Source of the DNA: an uncultured Eubacterium sp.
GTDB lineage: Bacteria > Bacillota > Clostridia > Lachnospirales > Lachnospiraceae
Assembly: GCA_945920185.1 (NCBI GenBank)
Contig: CAMEJP010000003.1
Location: forward strand, 1-64,000
DNA length: 64,000 nt
Direction: 5' to 3'
This document shows, one piece after another, positions 33,353 to 42,762 of the stretch. The number at the start of each line of letters is the position of its first letter. Positions within the stretch are counted from its first letter, which is position 1. The notes beneath the pieces are model-generated. The model made no database searches, had not been told where the DNA came from, and saw only the letters and a list, made by a program, of their open reading frames with translations. A program made the translations under genes and the position numbers.

Positions 33353-35569
33353 ATGACAGATAAGTTGTATGAATTGATGGACTGGCCTGCGATAGAGGGT
33401 ATTGTATATTCAGAGGAAGACAGACCGGACAAGCTCTTAGGTGCACATGTCGTAAAGAGCGGTATTTTGGTGCAGTACTTTATGCCGGGCGCAGTAAGCG
33501 TTACGCTTGTGAAAAAGAAGCCGGTAAAAAGGTATGAGATGGAACTTGCCGATGAAGCAGGTTTTTTTGCTGTACTGGTTCCGGGCAAGCGGGTATTTGA
33601 ATACGAATTTGAAGTTACCATGGAAGACGGAAGAACTTTCGTAAGAGAAGATACTTATGCTTACGGCACTACCATAGCTGAGGAAGATATTAAGGCTTTC
33701 AATGCAGGTGTCAATTATGAAGTATATAATATGTTGGGTGCACACAGATGCGAAGTAAGAAGCGTGTCCGGTAATACAACTTTTGGAACACGTTTTGCCG
33801 TATGGGCTCCTAATGCCTTGAGAGTAAGCATTGTCGGAGATTTTAATGACTGGGACGGAAGAGTATACCAGATGGTAAGACGAAACGGCGGTGTTTTTGA
33901 GCTGTTTATACCGGAGGATTTGTCGGGACAGTGCTACAAGTATGAGATTAAGAACAAGGCGGGTATAGCTTTTCTAAAGGCAGACCCTTATGCTTTTGAG
34001 AGTGAATTAAGACCTGACACTGCTTCTATGGTATGTGATTTGGATGGATTTTTGTGGAAGGATGAAAAGTGGCTTTCAAAAAGGGCTGATAAAAGCTTTG
34101 AAAATGAACCGATGTCGGTTTATGAGCTTCATCTTGGTACTTTTATGAAACCTAAGGACGGACGGGAATTCTATACATACACAGAGCTTGCACCTATGGT
34201 TATTGACTATGTCAAAAAAATGAATTATACCCATGTTGAGCTTATGCCGATTACGGAACATCCCTATGACGGCTCGTGGGGCTATCAGGTAACCGGATAT
34301 TATGCTCCTACGAAAAGATATGGCACACCAAAGGATTTTATGAACTTTGTGGACGAACTACACAGGGCTGGAATCGGTGTTATTATGGACTGGGTTCCTG
34401 CACATTTTCCAAAGGATGCCTTTGGACTGGCATGGTTTGACGGAAGCTGTCTTTATGAGTATTCAGACCCCCGCATAGGCGAACATAAGGAATGGGGAAC
34501 TCTCGTATTTGACTACGGAAGAAATGAAGTGAAGAATTTCCTTATAGGAAGTGCATTGTTCTTTATTGATAAGTATCACATTGACGGCATAAGAATGGAT
34601 GCCGTAGCGTCAATGCTTTACAGGGATTATTCGAGAAGACCGGGAGAATGGATAGCGAACATATACGGCGGCAACGAGCATCTTGAAGCGTGTGAGTTCT
34701 TAAAACATATAAACTCAATTATTAAAAAGCGTGTACCTGATGTATGCCTTATTGCGGAGGAATCAACAGCTTATCCTATGATTACGGGCAATGTAAAAGA
34801 AGGCGGACTTGGTTTTGATATGAAATGGAATATGGGCTTTATGAATGATTTCATTTCATTTATGAGTCTTGACCCTCTGTATAGAAAATATCATTACGGA
34901 GAACTTCTTTTCAGCATGATATACGCATACAGTGAAAAGTTTATGCTTGCATTTTCACATGACGAGGTAGTACACGGAAAAGCTTCCATGATAGGAAAAA
35001 TGCCGGGAGACACTCATGGGCTCAAATTCGCAAATTTAAGAGTACTTTACGGATATATGTTTATGCATCCGGGAAAGAAAATGCTGTTCATGGGTCAGGA
35101 TTTCGGACAGTTTGATGAATGGAATGAAAGTGAAGAACTGCAATGGGGGCTTTTAAAGTATGACGAGCATGCCAAAATGCAAAAGTACGTTGCAGACCTC
35201 AATAAGTTTTATACGGATAATGCACCTCTCTATGAGCTTGATTATACTACAGACGGTTTCGAATGGATTAACAACATATCGGCAAACGAGGTAATTACCG
35301 TATTCTTAAGAAAAGACTCAAAGGGCAATAATCTCCTTGTTGTTGCCAATTTCACTCCTGTGGCACGGGCAAATTATAAGATTGGAGTTCCGTTTGCAGG
35401 CAAATATAAAGAAATATTCAACAGCGATAGCGAGGCTTACGGAGGAAACGGATATATCAACAGGAGAGTTAAAACTTCCAAAAAGGACGAGTGCGACGGA
35501 CGTGAGGATTCCATACGAATAACGGTTCCGCCACTTGGAATATCCGTATTCAGGTGCACGGAAGAATAG
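33353..35569 (+). CDS. glgB: 1,4-alpha-glucan branching enzyme
   Basis: This 738-residue GH13 enzyme makes alpha-1,6 branches in glycogen. The N-terminal part (about 1-110) is an extra beta domain, followed by CBM48 (about 120-220, FAVWAPNALRVSIVGDFNDWDGR). The catalytic barrel (about 245-620) has DGIRMDAVASMLYRDY (nucleophile Asp), IAEESTAYP (acid Glu) and FSHDEVVHGK (Asp). A C-terminal all-beta domain follows. No other glycogen gene is adjacent; the phosphoglucomutase at 52144 could supply glucose-1-phosphate. GAGG lies about seven bases before the ATG. Confidence 0.97.
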   Translation: MTDKLYELMDWPAIEGIVYSEEDRPDKLLGAHVVKSGILVQYFMPGAVSVTLVKKKPVKRYEMELADEAGFFAVLVPGKRVFEYEFEVTMEDGRTFVREDTYAYGTTIAEEDIKAFNAGVNYEVYNMLGAHRCEVRSVSGNTTFGTRFAVWAPNALRVSIVGDFNDWDGRVYQMVRRNGGVFELFIPEDLSGQCYKYEIKNKAGIAFLKADPYAFESELRPDTASMVCDLDGFLWKDEKWLSKRADKSFENEPMSVYELHLGTFMKPKDGREFYTYTELAPMVIDYVKKMNYTHVELMPITEHPYDGSWGYQVTGYYAPTKRYGTPKDFMNFVDELHRAGIGVIMDWVPAHFPKDAFGLAWFDGSCLYEYSDPRIGEHKEWGTLVFDYGRNEVKNFLIGSALFFIDKYHIDGIRMDAVASMLYRDYSRRPGEWIANIYGGNEHLEACEFLKHINSIIKKRVPDVCLIAEESTAYPMITGNVKEGGLGFDMKWNMGFMNDFISFMSLDPLYRKYHYGELLFSMIYAYSEKFMLAFSHDEVVHGKASMIGKMPGDTHGLKFANLRVLYGYMFMHPGKKMLFMGQDFGQFDEWNESEELQWGLLKYDEHAKMQKYVADLNKFYTDNAPLYELDYTTDGFEWINNISANEVITVFLRKDSKGNNLLVVANFTPVARANYKIGVPFAGKYKEIFNSDSEAYGGNGYINRRVKTSKKDECDGREDSIRITVPPLGISVFRCTEE

Positions 35570-35646
35570 TATGAGCCGTCGGCAGATACTTAATGTTCCG
35601 TAAATTACCGCATAATGAAATCACTAAAATAACAGAAAGGAAAAGT

Positions 35647-35685
35647 ATGTGTCTGACCTTTAGAAGACATCATACAAAAAAATAA
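35647..35685 (+). CDS. candidate 12-residue leader peptide before mscS
   Basis: ATG at 35647 has an excellent ribosome site (AGAAAGG, six-base spacer) and opens a 12-codon frame, MCLTFRRHHTKK, that stops at 35685. After a single A comes the mscS ATG, which has no ribosome site of its own, only A-rich sequence. Translational coupling would explain this arrangement. Whether the peptide itself matters is unknown. Confidence 0.4.
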   Translation: MCLTFRRHHTKK

Positions 35686-35686
35686 A

Positions 35687-36511
35687 ATGAATGATTTGGT
35701 AAATGTAATAAAAAATCTTTGGGACATCGCAAGTCCCATAGTGCTTCCGCTACTTCTTGCTTTGATTGTATGGGTTGTAGGAAGCAAGGTAATAAAATGT
35801 TTTCAGAAATTTCTTGCAAAAGCGTTTGCAAGAACAAATATGGATATCAGCGTAAGCAAGTTCTTACAGTCCTTGTTAGTGTTTATAGCCAAAGCAGTTC
35901 TTATAATCGCAATCATAGATATACTTGGCATACCTACAACAGGAATAATCACTATAATAGGTTCATTGGGACTGACAATAGGTCTTGCTCTTCAGGGAAG
36001 CCTCTCAAACTTTGCAGGCGGCGTTCTGATACTTCTTTTTAAGCCTTTTAAGGTAAATGATTATATTGTTGAGGATTCTCACAAGAACGAGGGTACCGTG
36101 CTTGCAATAGACCTTTTGTATACTAAACTTTTAACGGTGGATAATAAGACCGTGATTATACCTAACGGTACTCTTGCAAATTCAAGTCTCACAAATGTTA
36201 CACAGCAGGCTGTAAGGCGTCTTGACATAGAGATTGGCATAAGTTACAAGGCAGACCTTTTGAAGGCAAAAAAAGTGCTTGAACAGGTTATAGCCGGCAA
36301 TGATAAAATAATGCATAATAAGGATGTAAGCGTATTTGTAAAAAGCCTTGATGATGACTGCGTAACTCTTGAAACAAGAGTATGGGTTTTGGGAGCGGAT
36401 TATTGGGATACAAAATGGAAGCTCCTGGAGGACTATAAGCTGACATTCGATAAAGAAGGTATTGAAATACCATTCAGACAGGTTGACGTCCATGTGGACG
36501 GCAATGCATAG
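35687..36511 (+). CDS. MscS-family mechanosensitive channel
   Basis: This 274-residue protein is of the small-conductance channel family. It has three N-terminal membrane helices (about 18-40, 60-85, 88-118); the third is the pore helix with GSLGLTIGLALQGSLSNFAGG. The soluble beta and C-terminal domain follows (PFKVNDYIVED, VDNKTVIIPNGTLANSSLTNVT). It releases solutes on hypo-osmotic shock. The start has no ribosome site and may be coupled to the short upstream frame at 35647. An earlier start is excluded by the frame. nfo follows by 15 bp. Confidence 0.93.
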   Translation: MNDLVNVIKNLWDIASPIVLPLLLALIVWVVGSKVIKCFQKFLAKAFARTNMDISVSKFLQSLLVFIAKAVLIIAIIDILGIPTTGIITIIGSLGLTIGLALQGSLSNFAGGVLILLFKPFKVNDYIVEDSHKNEGTVLAIDLLYTKLLTVDNKTVIIPNGTLANSSLTNVTQQAVRRLDIEIGISYKADLLKAKKVLEQVIAGNDKIMHNKDVSVFVKSLDDDCVTLETRVWVLGADYWDTKWKLLEDYKLTFDKEGIEIPFRQVDVHVDGNA

Positions 36512-36526
36512 GAAAGGAGCTTTGAG

Positions 36527-37357
36527 ATGTTTGTTATAGGCTGTCATTTGTCTTCATCCAAAGGATATATGCATATGGCAAAGGAAGCGCTTAGCATAGG
36601 CGCAAACACATTTCAGTTTTTTACAAGAAATCCCAGAGGCGGTGCAGCAAAACCGATAGATGAAGCAGATGTAAGAGAGTTTCTTACATTTTCAAAAGAA
36701 AACGGTATAGACGTAATACTTGCTCACGCTCCTTATACTTTAAACGGCTGTTCAAAGGATGCCGACATAAGGAAATTTGCACTTGAAACCATGGCTGATG
36801 ACATAAGACGAATGGAGTATACTCCCCATAACTACTATAATTTTCATCCGGGAAGCCATGTGGGTCAGGGTGAGGAGGCCGGCATAGACTATATAGCCGA
36901 TATGCTTAACACCATACTTTATAGGGAAATGACCACCACAGTGCTTCTGGAAACTATGGCGGGCAAGGGAAGCGAGATTGGCAGAAGCTTTGAGGAAATC
37001 AGAGCCATTATAGACAAGGTAGAGCTTAAAGACAAACTTGGCGTTTGCCTTGATACATGTCATGTTTATGATGCCGGTTATGATATAGTGGGAGAACTTG
37101 ACAGGGTACTTACCGAATTTGACAGCGTTCTTGGATTGAAACGCCTCAAAGCGGTACACCTTAACGATTCAAAAAATCCTTTTGCAAGTCATAAGGACAG
37201 GCATGAAAAGATAGGCGAGGGTTCTATCGGAATTGAGGCAATCACAGAGATAATCAACGACAAGCGCTTGAGAAATCTTCCGTTTTACCTTGAAACGCCA
37301 AATGAACTTAGCGGATATGAAAGAGAGATTGCACTTTTAAAAACACTCAGAAAATAA
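36527..37357 (+). CDS. nfo: endonuclease IV (AP endonuclease)
   Basis: This 276-residue enzyme cuts DNA 5' to abasic sites in base-excision repair. The opening [35 protein letters not shown] and zinc ligands in [35 protein letters not shown] and [23 protein letters not shown] place it firmly in the family. GGAG precedes the ATG. It shares a bidirectional terminator with the convergent DNA polymerase IV gene, so two DNA-damage functions sit side by side. Confidence 0.97.
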   Translation: MFVIGCHLSSSKGYMHMAKEALSIGANTFQFFTRNPRGGAAKPIDEADVREFLTFSKENGIDVILAHAPYTLNGCSKDADIRKFALETMADDIRRMEYTPHNYYNFHPGSHVGQGEEAGIDYIADMLNTILYREMTTTVLLETMAGKGSEIGRSFEEIRAIIDKVELKDKLGVCLDTCHVYDAGYDIVGELDRVLTEFDSVLGLKRLKAVHLNDSKNPFASHKDRHEKIGEGSIGIEAITEIINDKRLRNLPFYLETPNELSGYEREIALLKTLRK

Positions 37358-37415
37358 AAATCAGCAGATAGACGGTAACATATAAATATCAGGTTACTGT
37401 TTATCTGCTTTTTTA
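37357..37415. terminator. bidirectional terminator between nfo and dinB
   Basis: AGCAGATA (37364-37371) pairs with TATCTGCT (37403-37410), with an inner GGTAAC/GTTACT pairing. T6 follows on the plus strand and A-rich sequence precedes it for the minus strand. The arm overlaps the dinB 3' end. Confidence 0.8.
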
Positions 37416-38605
37416 AAATTGCTTCCGCGTGTGACGGCATTTTCACCGTATTTTGTTTTGATACTGTCAAGAGCTTTTGAAAGCTTTTCCTGTTTGATGA
37501 AATCCTGCTCGCTGTAATCAAATATGGAGTATTGTAAAGGCTCATCGTAAATTATATGTGATGTGGCAACGCCGAGAAGCCTTAGAGGAGTTATTTTGTC
37601 CCATAGTTCAGAAAGCAGGGATATGGCTGTGTCATATATTTCATCAAATGCATCGGTTGATGCGGAAAGGGTACGTTGCTTTGACGTATCACAAAAATCG
37701 GTATCCCTTATGGTGACGCTTATACACATAGCCTTGGCAGAATCTTTTTTTAAACGCCTGCTTACGCTTTCACTTAATTCCTTGATGATAAGCGCTGCAG
37801 TATCCATATCGGTTACGTCAAACGGCACGGTAGTCGAGTTTCCGTAACCTTTTGGCTTTTCTTTCTCGGATTTTACAGGCGACGGGTCTATACCGTTGGC
37901 ATATTCATAAAGCAAAGCACCATGTTTTTTGAGAAGCCTGCCGATAAGCTTGGGGTCAGAGTGGGCAAGCTCGCCTATGGTCGTTATGCCTATATTTTTT
38001 AATTTGCTCTCTGTCTGTTTGCCGACAAAGAATAAATCTCTTACAGGAAGATTCCACATTTTCTTTTCAATTTCATCAGGAAAAAGAGTGTGAATCCTGT
38101 CAGGTTTTGTGAAGTCACTTGCCATTTTTGACAAAACCTTGTTGGATGAGATGCCTATGTTGACCGTAAAATTAAGTTCGTTCCTTATACGGTTTTTTAT
38201 GGTATTGGCAAGCGAAATTGCCTCTTCCCTGCTGTTTACAAGCTCTGTGACATCGCACCACGCCTCATCTATCGAAAACTGTTCCACTACATTGGTATAT
38301 TGGCGGAGTATGGCAATAAATGCGTCAGAATATTTTCTATAGATTGAAAAATCAGTTCTGCACAAAAGCAGTGTAGGACATTTTTTTAAAGCATGTACAA
38401 TGGGTTCGCCAGTGGTTATTCCAAGTGCTTTGGCAGGAGCGGACTTGGCAACAACTACGCCGTGCCTATTGTTAATATCGCCTCCGACAACCGCGGGGAT
38501 ATTTCTTATATCGGGAGCATTTTTGTCAAGACTCAGCCTGTGGCAGGCTTCCCACGATAAAAATGCACTGTTTACGTCTATATGAAAAATATATCGTGAA
38601 ATCAT
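37394..38605 (-). CDS. dinB: DNA polymerase IV (Y family)
   Basis: This 403-residue translesion polymerase has palm motifs RYIFHIDVNSAFLSWEA (first metal Asp) and VVEQFSIDEAWCDVT (catalytic SIDE, with the usual E). Fingers, thumb with helix-hairpin-helix (LKNIGITTIGELAHSDPKLIGRLL) and a C-terminal little-finger domain follow. A cgaggtg ribosome site fixes the ATG at 38605; the frame upstream is not used. A minus-strand promoter TTGTAT, 18 bp, TATAAT lies at 38669-38640. I see no obvious LexA box. Confidence 0.95.
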   Translation of the reverse strand: MISRYIFHIDVNSAFLSWEACHRLSLDKNAPDIRNIPAVVGGDINNRHGVVVAKSAPAKALGITTGEPIVHALKKCPTLLLCRTDFSIYRKYSDAFIAILRQYTNVVEQFSIDEAWCDVTELVNSREEAISLANTIKNRIRNELNFTVNIGISSNKVLSKMASDFTKPDRIHTLFPDEIEKKMWNLPVRDLFFVGKQTESKLKNIGITTIGELAHSDPKLIGRLLKKHGALLYEYANGIDPSPVKSEKEKPKGYGNSTTVPFDVTDMDTAALIIKELSESVSRRLKKDSAKAMCISVTIRDTDFCDTSKQRTLSASTDAFDEIYDTAISLLSELWDKITPLRLLGVATSHIIYDEPLQYSIFDYSEQDFIKQEKLSKALDSIKTKYGENAVTRGSNFKKADKQ

Positions 38606-38639
38606 TTTTGCACCTCGTATGATAATTGTGCTTAAACAT

Positions 38640-38669
38640 ATTATATACCTAAAACACATAAAAATACAA
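38640..38669 (-). promoter_or_regulatory. promoter of dinB
   Basis: On the minus strand TTGTAT (38669-38664), 18 bp, TATAAT (38645-38640). Confidence 0.55.
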
Positions 38670-38783
38670 TTATGAATAACCGCTCTTTTAAAGGACATAA
38701 TAAGTCAAAAAGATTTTAGTGATATGCTTTGTAATAACAGACAGGCATAACAGGCTGCACTAGAATTTCGGAAGGAGAAAGAT

Positions 38784-39419
38784 ATGGACAGAGAGGATAT
38801 TAAAGAATTAGGCGAGGTTGATGAAAACGGTATATATATGCTTAATATTATCGGAGAGATAGAAGGACATGAAAATCTTCCTCAAAGCAGTAAGACTACA
38901 AAATATGAGCATGTGATTCCAAGGCTTGCACAGATAGAGGAGGATAAAAAAGTAAAGGGTGTGCTGTTTATCATAAATTCCCAAGGAGGAGATGTGGCGG
39001 CGGGACTTGCCATAGCCGAGATGATATCCAGTTTAAGTAAGCCTACCATATCGCTTGTTATCGGAGATTCTCACTCTATAAGCGTACCTCTGGCTGTGGC
39101 GAGCGATTATTCATTTATAGTTCCGAGTGCAACCATGATTATACATCCGGTAAGACTGAACGGAACCGTAATAGGTGCACGCCAGACGTATGATTATTTT
39201 AAGATAATCGAAGACAGAATACTTACTTTTATAGAGGCTCACAGTAAGGTGTCAAAGGAAAGACTTTCGCAGCTTATGACTAATACCCAAATGCTTGCCA
39301 AGGATTTGGGAACAATTCTTGTCGGAAGTCAGGCGGTTGACGAGGGGCTTATATGTGAACTCGGCGGCATTGACAAGGCAATCAGAAAAATGCACGAAAT
39401 GATTGAAAAATCTTTATAA
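38784..39419 (+). CDS. ClpP-like serine protease of the TepA group
   Basis: This 211-residue ClpP-fold protein has INSQGGDVAAGLAIAEMI (the oxyanion Gly pair), a candidate nucleophile Ser in VIGDSHSISVPLA and a His in MIIHPVRLNGTVIGARQTYDY. The sequence follows TepA (translocation-enhancing protein, YmfB) of Bacillus rather than the true ClpP, and no Clp ATPase is nearby. No signal peptide, so it is cytoplasmic. In B. subtilis TepA acts on protein export and spore formation. The ribosome site GGAAGGAG is strong. Confidence 0.85.
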   Translation: MDREDIKELGEVDENGIYMLNIIGEIEGHENLPQSSKTTKYEHVIPRLAQIEEDKKVKGVLFIINSQGGDVAAGLAIAEMISSLSKPTISLVIGDSHSISVPLAVASDYSFIVPSATMIIHPVRLNGTVIGARQTYDYFKIIEDRILTFIEAHSKVSKERLSQLMTNTQMLAKDLGTILVGSQAVDEGLICELGGIDKAIRKMHEMIEKSL

Positions 39420-39471
39420 CTGTTATACCATTAGATAAAGGATTTTTTTGAGAGAAACATAGGAAAAGTAT

Positions 39472-40458
39472 ATGGAAGAAAAGATAAAGTTCATAGAGTA
39501 TAATGACGGGAAAGACACGTCAATACGTTATGTCAGCGATAATAAATACAAAAATAATACGGAAAAAAGATACAGAGTTTTAAGGCGCAGGGACGAAGCG
39601 GGTGATATTGCCGTTCCGGGTCTTGAAAGTACAAATGTATGCGGAAGGTTATGCACTACAATGGCACCGCAGGGACATACTGTCACAGATAAGTATATAC
39701 TTGTTTCTGCGTATGATTTTACGGGGCAGTTTGAGAGCGTTGTGTATATTGTGGGAAGACAGGATGTCAATAAGGTGGCTACCCTGATTTTGCCTGACAG
39801 AATACATGCCGGAGGCATTGCTTTCGGAAAAAGTGCCGGAAAAAATTATCTTTTTGTATGTGATTACAGTCTGTCAGATAATCGTAACAGGATAGTTGCC
39901 ATAGAAGAAAATGTATTGGACACGGTTTACGGATTGTGTGGCAAGGGCGTAAAATCCGTCAGACTTTCGGGGTATTCTCAGATATTTACGGGACTTCTTC
40001 CTGACAATCACGCTTCGTGCTGCTGTTATTTTGAAGGAAAGCTTTGGGTTGGAACATTTGACGGTAAAAAATGCGGAGTGATAGGCGTATATGATTTTGC
40101 GGAGGAAAAGAAGAACAGTCTTAAGTTGTCCTTTTCCTTGAAAGCCCCGAAAAAGCTTCAGGGCATTTCTGTGTGGCGGGAGGGAGGCATCCTTCAGATA
40201 GCCACGTCTTCGTCATATGGAAAAAGCTCGTCCGTTCTTAACAGGTATTTTGTAAAAAAGAGAGGGACGGAGTTCGTTTTAGCCAAAAGGTGTAGGCGTA
40301 TCAAACTGCCGCCGTATCTTGAAGAAATATTTTTTGACGGGAAGGAAAGACGCATAAGTATGGTATTTGAGTCTTCAGCAGCAAAGTACAACCGCACGCC
40401 TTTTGAGGTTGACAGGATTGTACATATTCCTGCAAAAAGAATTTGGAAAGATTTTTAA
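39472..40458 (+). CDS. unknown protein, beta-propeller-like
   Basis: I do not recognise this 328-residue protein. It has no signal peptide or membrane helix. Its many short strands with repeated aromatic and hydrophobic blocks (KYILVSAYDF, NYLFVCDYSL, GKLWVGTFDGKKCGVIGVYDF, GISVWREGGILQIATSSSYG) look like a six- or seven-bladed propeller. It is rich in Lys and Arg. Several cysteines cluster in HASCCCYF. It follows the TepA gene by 52 bp with a weak GGAAAAG site. Its stop codon overlaps that of the convergent MocR gene within TTAA (40455-40458). No function can be assigned. Confidence 0.75.
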   Translation: MEEKIKFIEYNDGKDTSIRYVSDNKYKNNTEKRYRVLRRRDEAGDIAVPGLESTNVCGRLCTTMAPQGHTVTDKYILVSAYDFTGQFESVVYIVGRQDVNKVATLILPDRIHAGGIAFGKSAGKNYLFVCDYSLSDNRNRIVAIEENVLDTVYGLCGKGVKSVRLSGYSQIFTGLLPDNHASCCCYFEGKLWVGTFDGKKCGVIGVYDFAEEKKNSLKLSFSLKAPKKLQGISVWREGGILQIATSSSYGKSSSVLNRYFVKKRGTEFVLAKRCRRIKLPPYLEEIFFDGKERRISMVFESSAAKYNRTPFEVDRIVHIPAKRIWKDF

Positions 40459-41855
40459 GTGCTTTCACATATGGCTTTTGTCAGGCGTCGTACGGTTTCT
40501 TCTATGCGTTCCATATGTACTCCGCAGTAATTTATTATTATGGTATGGGTATCGTTGCTGCCGGAAATAATATATTCTGACATTGTGGCAACATCTATGT
40601 CGGCTGCCTTTGTCCGTGTTGCAATCGTATCATCCGGCAAAGACGTGTTAAGTTTGAGCAAGAAGTATGTTCCGGAATTGGCTTCCTCAATTGTTGAAAT
40701 ATCGTTCAGAGGGGAAGCCTTTATTGCATTTATAAAGCTGTTTCTTATGTTTTTGTAATAATTTCTCATATGGTTTAAATGTCGCTCAAAGTATCCTTCC
40801 GATATAAAGCGTGCAAGCGTGTATTGTTCTATGCTTGAAACGGTGCCTGAATAAAAACTGAGCTCTTCTTTGTAGCGTTCCATAAGTGATGGAGGAAGTA
40901 CCATATAACTTATACGAAGGGAAGGGATTAGCGTTTTGGAAAAGGTGTTCATATAAATTACCTTTCCGCTGTTATCCATGCTGTAAAGCGGTGCTATGGC
41001 GGCACCTGAATACCTGAATTCACTGTCATAATCATCTTCCAATATATAACGACTGTCCTCCTGCATAGCCCATGATAAAAGTTCCTGACGGCGTTTGACA
41101 GGCATAACCGTACCTGTCGGAAAATGATTTGCGGGGGATACATGCAGCACGTTACATCCGCTTTTGTTAAGAACATTCGGACTGAGTCCGTATTCATCAC
41201 CTGAAACATATTTCCATGAAGCATTATACATATTGTAAATGCCTGTGATTTTCTGGTTGCCTGTACTTTCAACAGCCCATATGCTGTCTCTTCCCAAAAG
41301 TCTTATAAGGCGGCTGTAAAGGTATTCAGTTCCGGAGCCTATTATAATCTGTGAAGGCTGAACATTCATGCCGCGGTATTCATGAAGAAATTCTGCCAAA
41401 GCAAGGCGCAGCTCATAAATTCCGTTATAGGGAACTGTTTTTAAAAGCATTTCGTTATGAGAGGATACGGTATCGCGAAGGAGTCTTGCCCATGTAGAGA
41501 AAGGAAAGTTGTTTCGGCGTATTCTGTTAGAACGAAGGTCGGCAAAGAAGGAGTATTCAAATTCTTCTTCATCGACAGCCTGCTTAATCATACAGCTTGC
41601 TTTTTCAGTGTGTTCAAGCTTCATGACAAAATATCCGCTTTTTTCCACCGGCTCAATATATCCCTCAAGCGAAAGCTGGGCATAAGCATTTTCTATGGTT
41701 ACTATGCTTACATTGAGATGCTTGGCAAGGGTCCGCTTAGACGGAAGTTTATCTCCTGCTTTTATATTTCCTGATAAAATATCATCACGTATACATCTGT
41801 ACAGATAATCGTACAAAGGAATTTTGCCTCTGTTTTCTAAATTGTAAGTAAGCAT
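40455..41855 (-). CDS. MocR/GabR-type regulator (GntR DNA-binding domain fused to aminotransferase fold)
   Basis: This 466-residue protein is a winged helix at about 1-75 (IPLYDYLYRCIRDDILSGNI, KRTLAKHLNVSIVTIENAYAQLSLEGYI). An aminotransferase-like domain follows, with the PLP lysine in TFSKTLIPSLRISY and the substrate-binding pattern LEDDYDSEFRY. Such proteins use PLP adducts with amino compounds as signals, usually activating a neighbouring divergent gene and repressing themselves. Here the divergent operon is the SDR/SnoaL pair. The ATG at 41855 has GGAGGT upstream; the frame beyond it is not used. Confidence 0.94.
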   Translation of the reverse strand: MLTYNLENRGKIPLYDYLYRCIRDDILSGNIKAGDKLPSKRTLAKHLNVSIVTIENAYAQLSLEGYIEPVEKSGYFVMKLEHTEKASCMIKQAVDEEEFEYSFFADLRSNRIRRNNFPFSTWARLLRDTVSSHNEMLLKTVPYNGIYELRLALAEFLHEYRGMNVQPSQIIIGSGTEYLYSRLIRLLGRDSIWAVESTGNQKITGIYNMYNASWKYVSGDEYGLSPNVLNKSGCNVLHVSPANHFPTGTVMPVKRRQELLSWAMQEDSRYILEDDYDSEFRYSGAAIAPLYSMDNSGKVIYMNTFSKTLIPSLRISYMVLPPSLMERYKEELSFYSGTVSSIEQYTLARFISEGYFERHLNHMRNYYKNIRNSFINAIKASPLNDISTIEEANSGTYFLLKLNTSLPDDTIATRTKAADIDVATMSEYIISGSNDTHTIIINYCGVHMERIEETVRRLTKAICEST

Positions 41856-41961
41856 ATTACCTCCATCTGGTATTAAAAAAAAATTGAAAATTGAACATTT
41901 TAATAATATCAAATATAAGTATAATAATCAATAGATATAAAACAAACCAGGAGGTACATAT
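41856..41961. promoter_or_regulatory. divergent promoter region between MocR regulator and SDR operon
   Basis: A rightward -10 TATAAT lies at 41920-41925 without a good -35, as expected for an activated promoter. Two similar direct repeats, ATCAAATATA (41908-41917) and ATCAATAGATA (41927-41937), start 19 bp apart and straddle the -10. Direct repeats are the usual target of MocR proteins. Confidence 0.4.
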
Positions 41962-42750
41962 ATGGGAATTTATGCAATCACAGGAGCATCTAGCGGTATC
42001 GGTGCAACAGCAGCGCAGATACTTAGGGAACAGGGTAATCAGGTAATCAACATTGATGTTAAGGATGGAGATATTACCGTAAATCTTGCTACACCGGAGG
42101 GCAGACAGTATGCGGTGGACAAACTCCATGAGATGTGTCCGGACGGCCTTGACGGAATTATATGCAATGCAGGCGTTTCAGGAACATGCGGTAACCTTAA
42201 GCTTGTGGTGTCCCTTAATTATTTCGGAACAATTCGTCTGGCAAAGGGTGTGTTTGACCTTCTTGAGAAGAAGAAGGGAAGCTGTCTTGTTACGGCGTCT
42301 AATACCATTTCTTCTGATGCGGTAAGAATGGATTTGGTAGATTTGCTCAACAATATCGGTGACGAGCAGAGAATTTTAAATCTTGTATCGCAGATTGACG
42401 CTACAAATTTGAGCCTTCAGCAGCAGGTATATGCTACAACAAAGTATGCACTGGCAAGATACGTAAGAAGAGTATCTTCTTCATGGGCAGCAAGAGGAGT
42501 AAGAATCAATGCGATCGCTCCGGGAAATGTAAGAACGGCAATGACGGCAAATATGAGTGATATGGCAAAATATGCACTTAATGCACTTCCTATTCCTACA
42601 AAGTATGGTATGGAATCACTTATGGATCCTGAGGAAATCGGCGAGGTAATGGCATTTTTGGTTTCTAAGCATGCAAGAGGAATTAACGGAAATGTTGTCT
42701 TTGTTGACGGCGGAACAGATGCGTTACTTAACTCAGAAAAGGTATATTAG
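41962..42750 (+). CDS. short-chain dehydrogenase of the 3-alpha-hydroxysteroid dehydrogenase/carbonyl reductase type
   Basis: This 262-residue SDR has the NAD(P) motif TGASSGIGA, an NAG strand end (CNAGVSG), a Ser in VTASNTISS and the catalytic pair Y..K in [14 protein letters not shown]. The features [39 protein letters not shown] and [12 protein letters not shown] resemble the HsdA 3-alpha-HSD/carbonyl reductase branch. It has Asp in INIDVKDGD after strand 2, which favours NAD over NADP. A steroid, bile acid or other bulky ketone is possible, but the natural substrate is unknown. AGGAGG is ideal; it is divergent from the MocR gene and paired with a SnoaL-like gene 12 bp on. Confidence 0.85.
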   Translation: MGIYAITGASSGIGATAAQILREQGNQVINIDVKDGDITVNLATPEGRQYAVDKLHEMCPDGLDGIICNAGVSGTCGNLKLVVSLNYFGTIRLAKGVFDLLEKKKGSCLVTASNTISSDAVRMDLVDLLNNIGDEQRILNLVSQIDATNLSLQQQVYATTKYALARYVRRVSSSWAARGVRINAIAPGNVRTAMTANMSDMAKYALNALPIPTKYGMESLMDPEEIGEVMAFLVSKHARGINGNVVFVDGGTDALLNSEKVY

Positions 42751-42762
42751 GAGGTAGATATT

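Noticed and set aside
40455-40458. Overlapping stop codons of convergent genes in TTAA as a regulatory overlap
   Set aside because: A four-base tail overlap is common in compact genomes and has no evident consequence.
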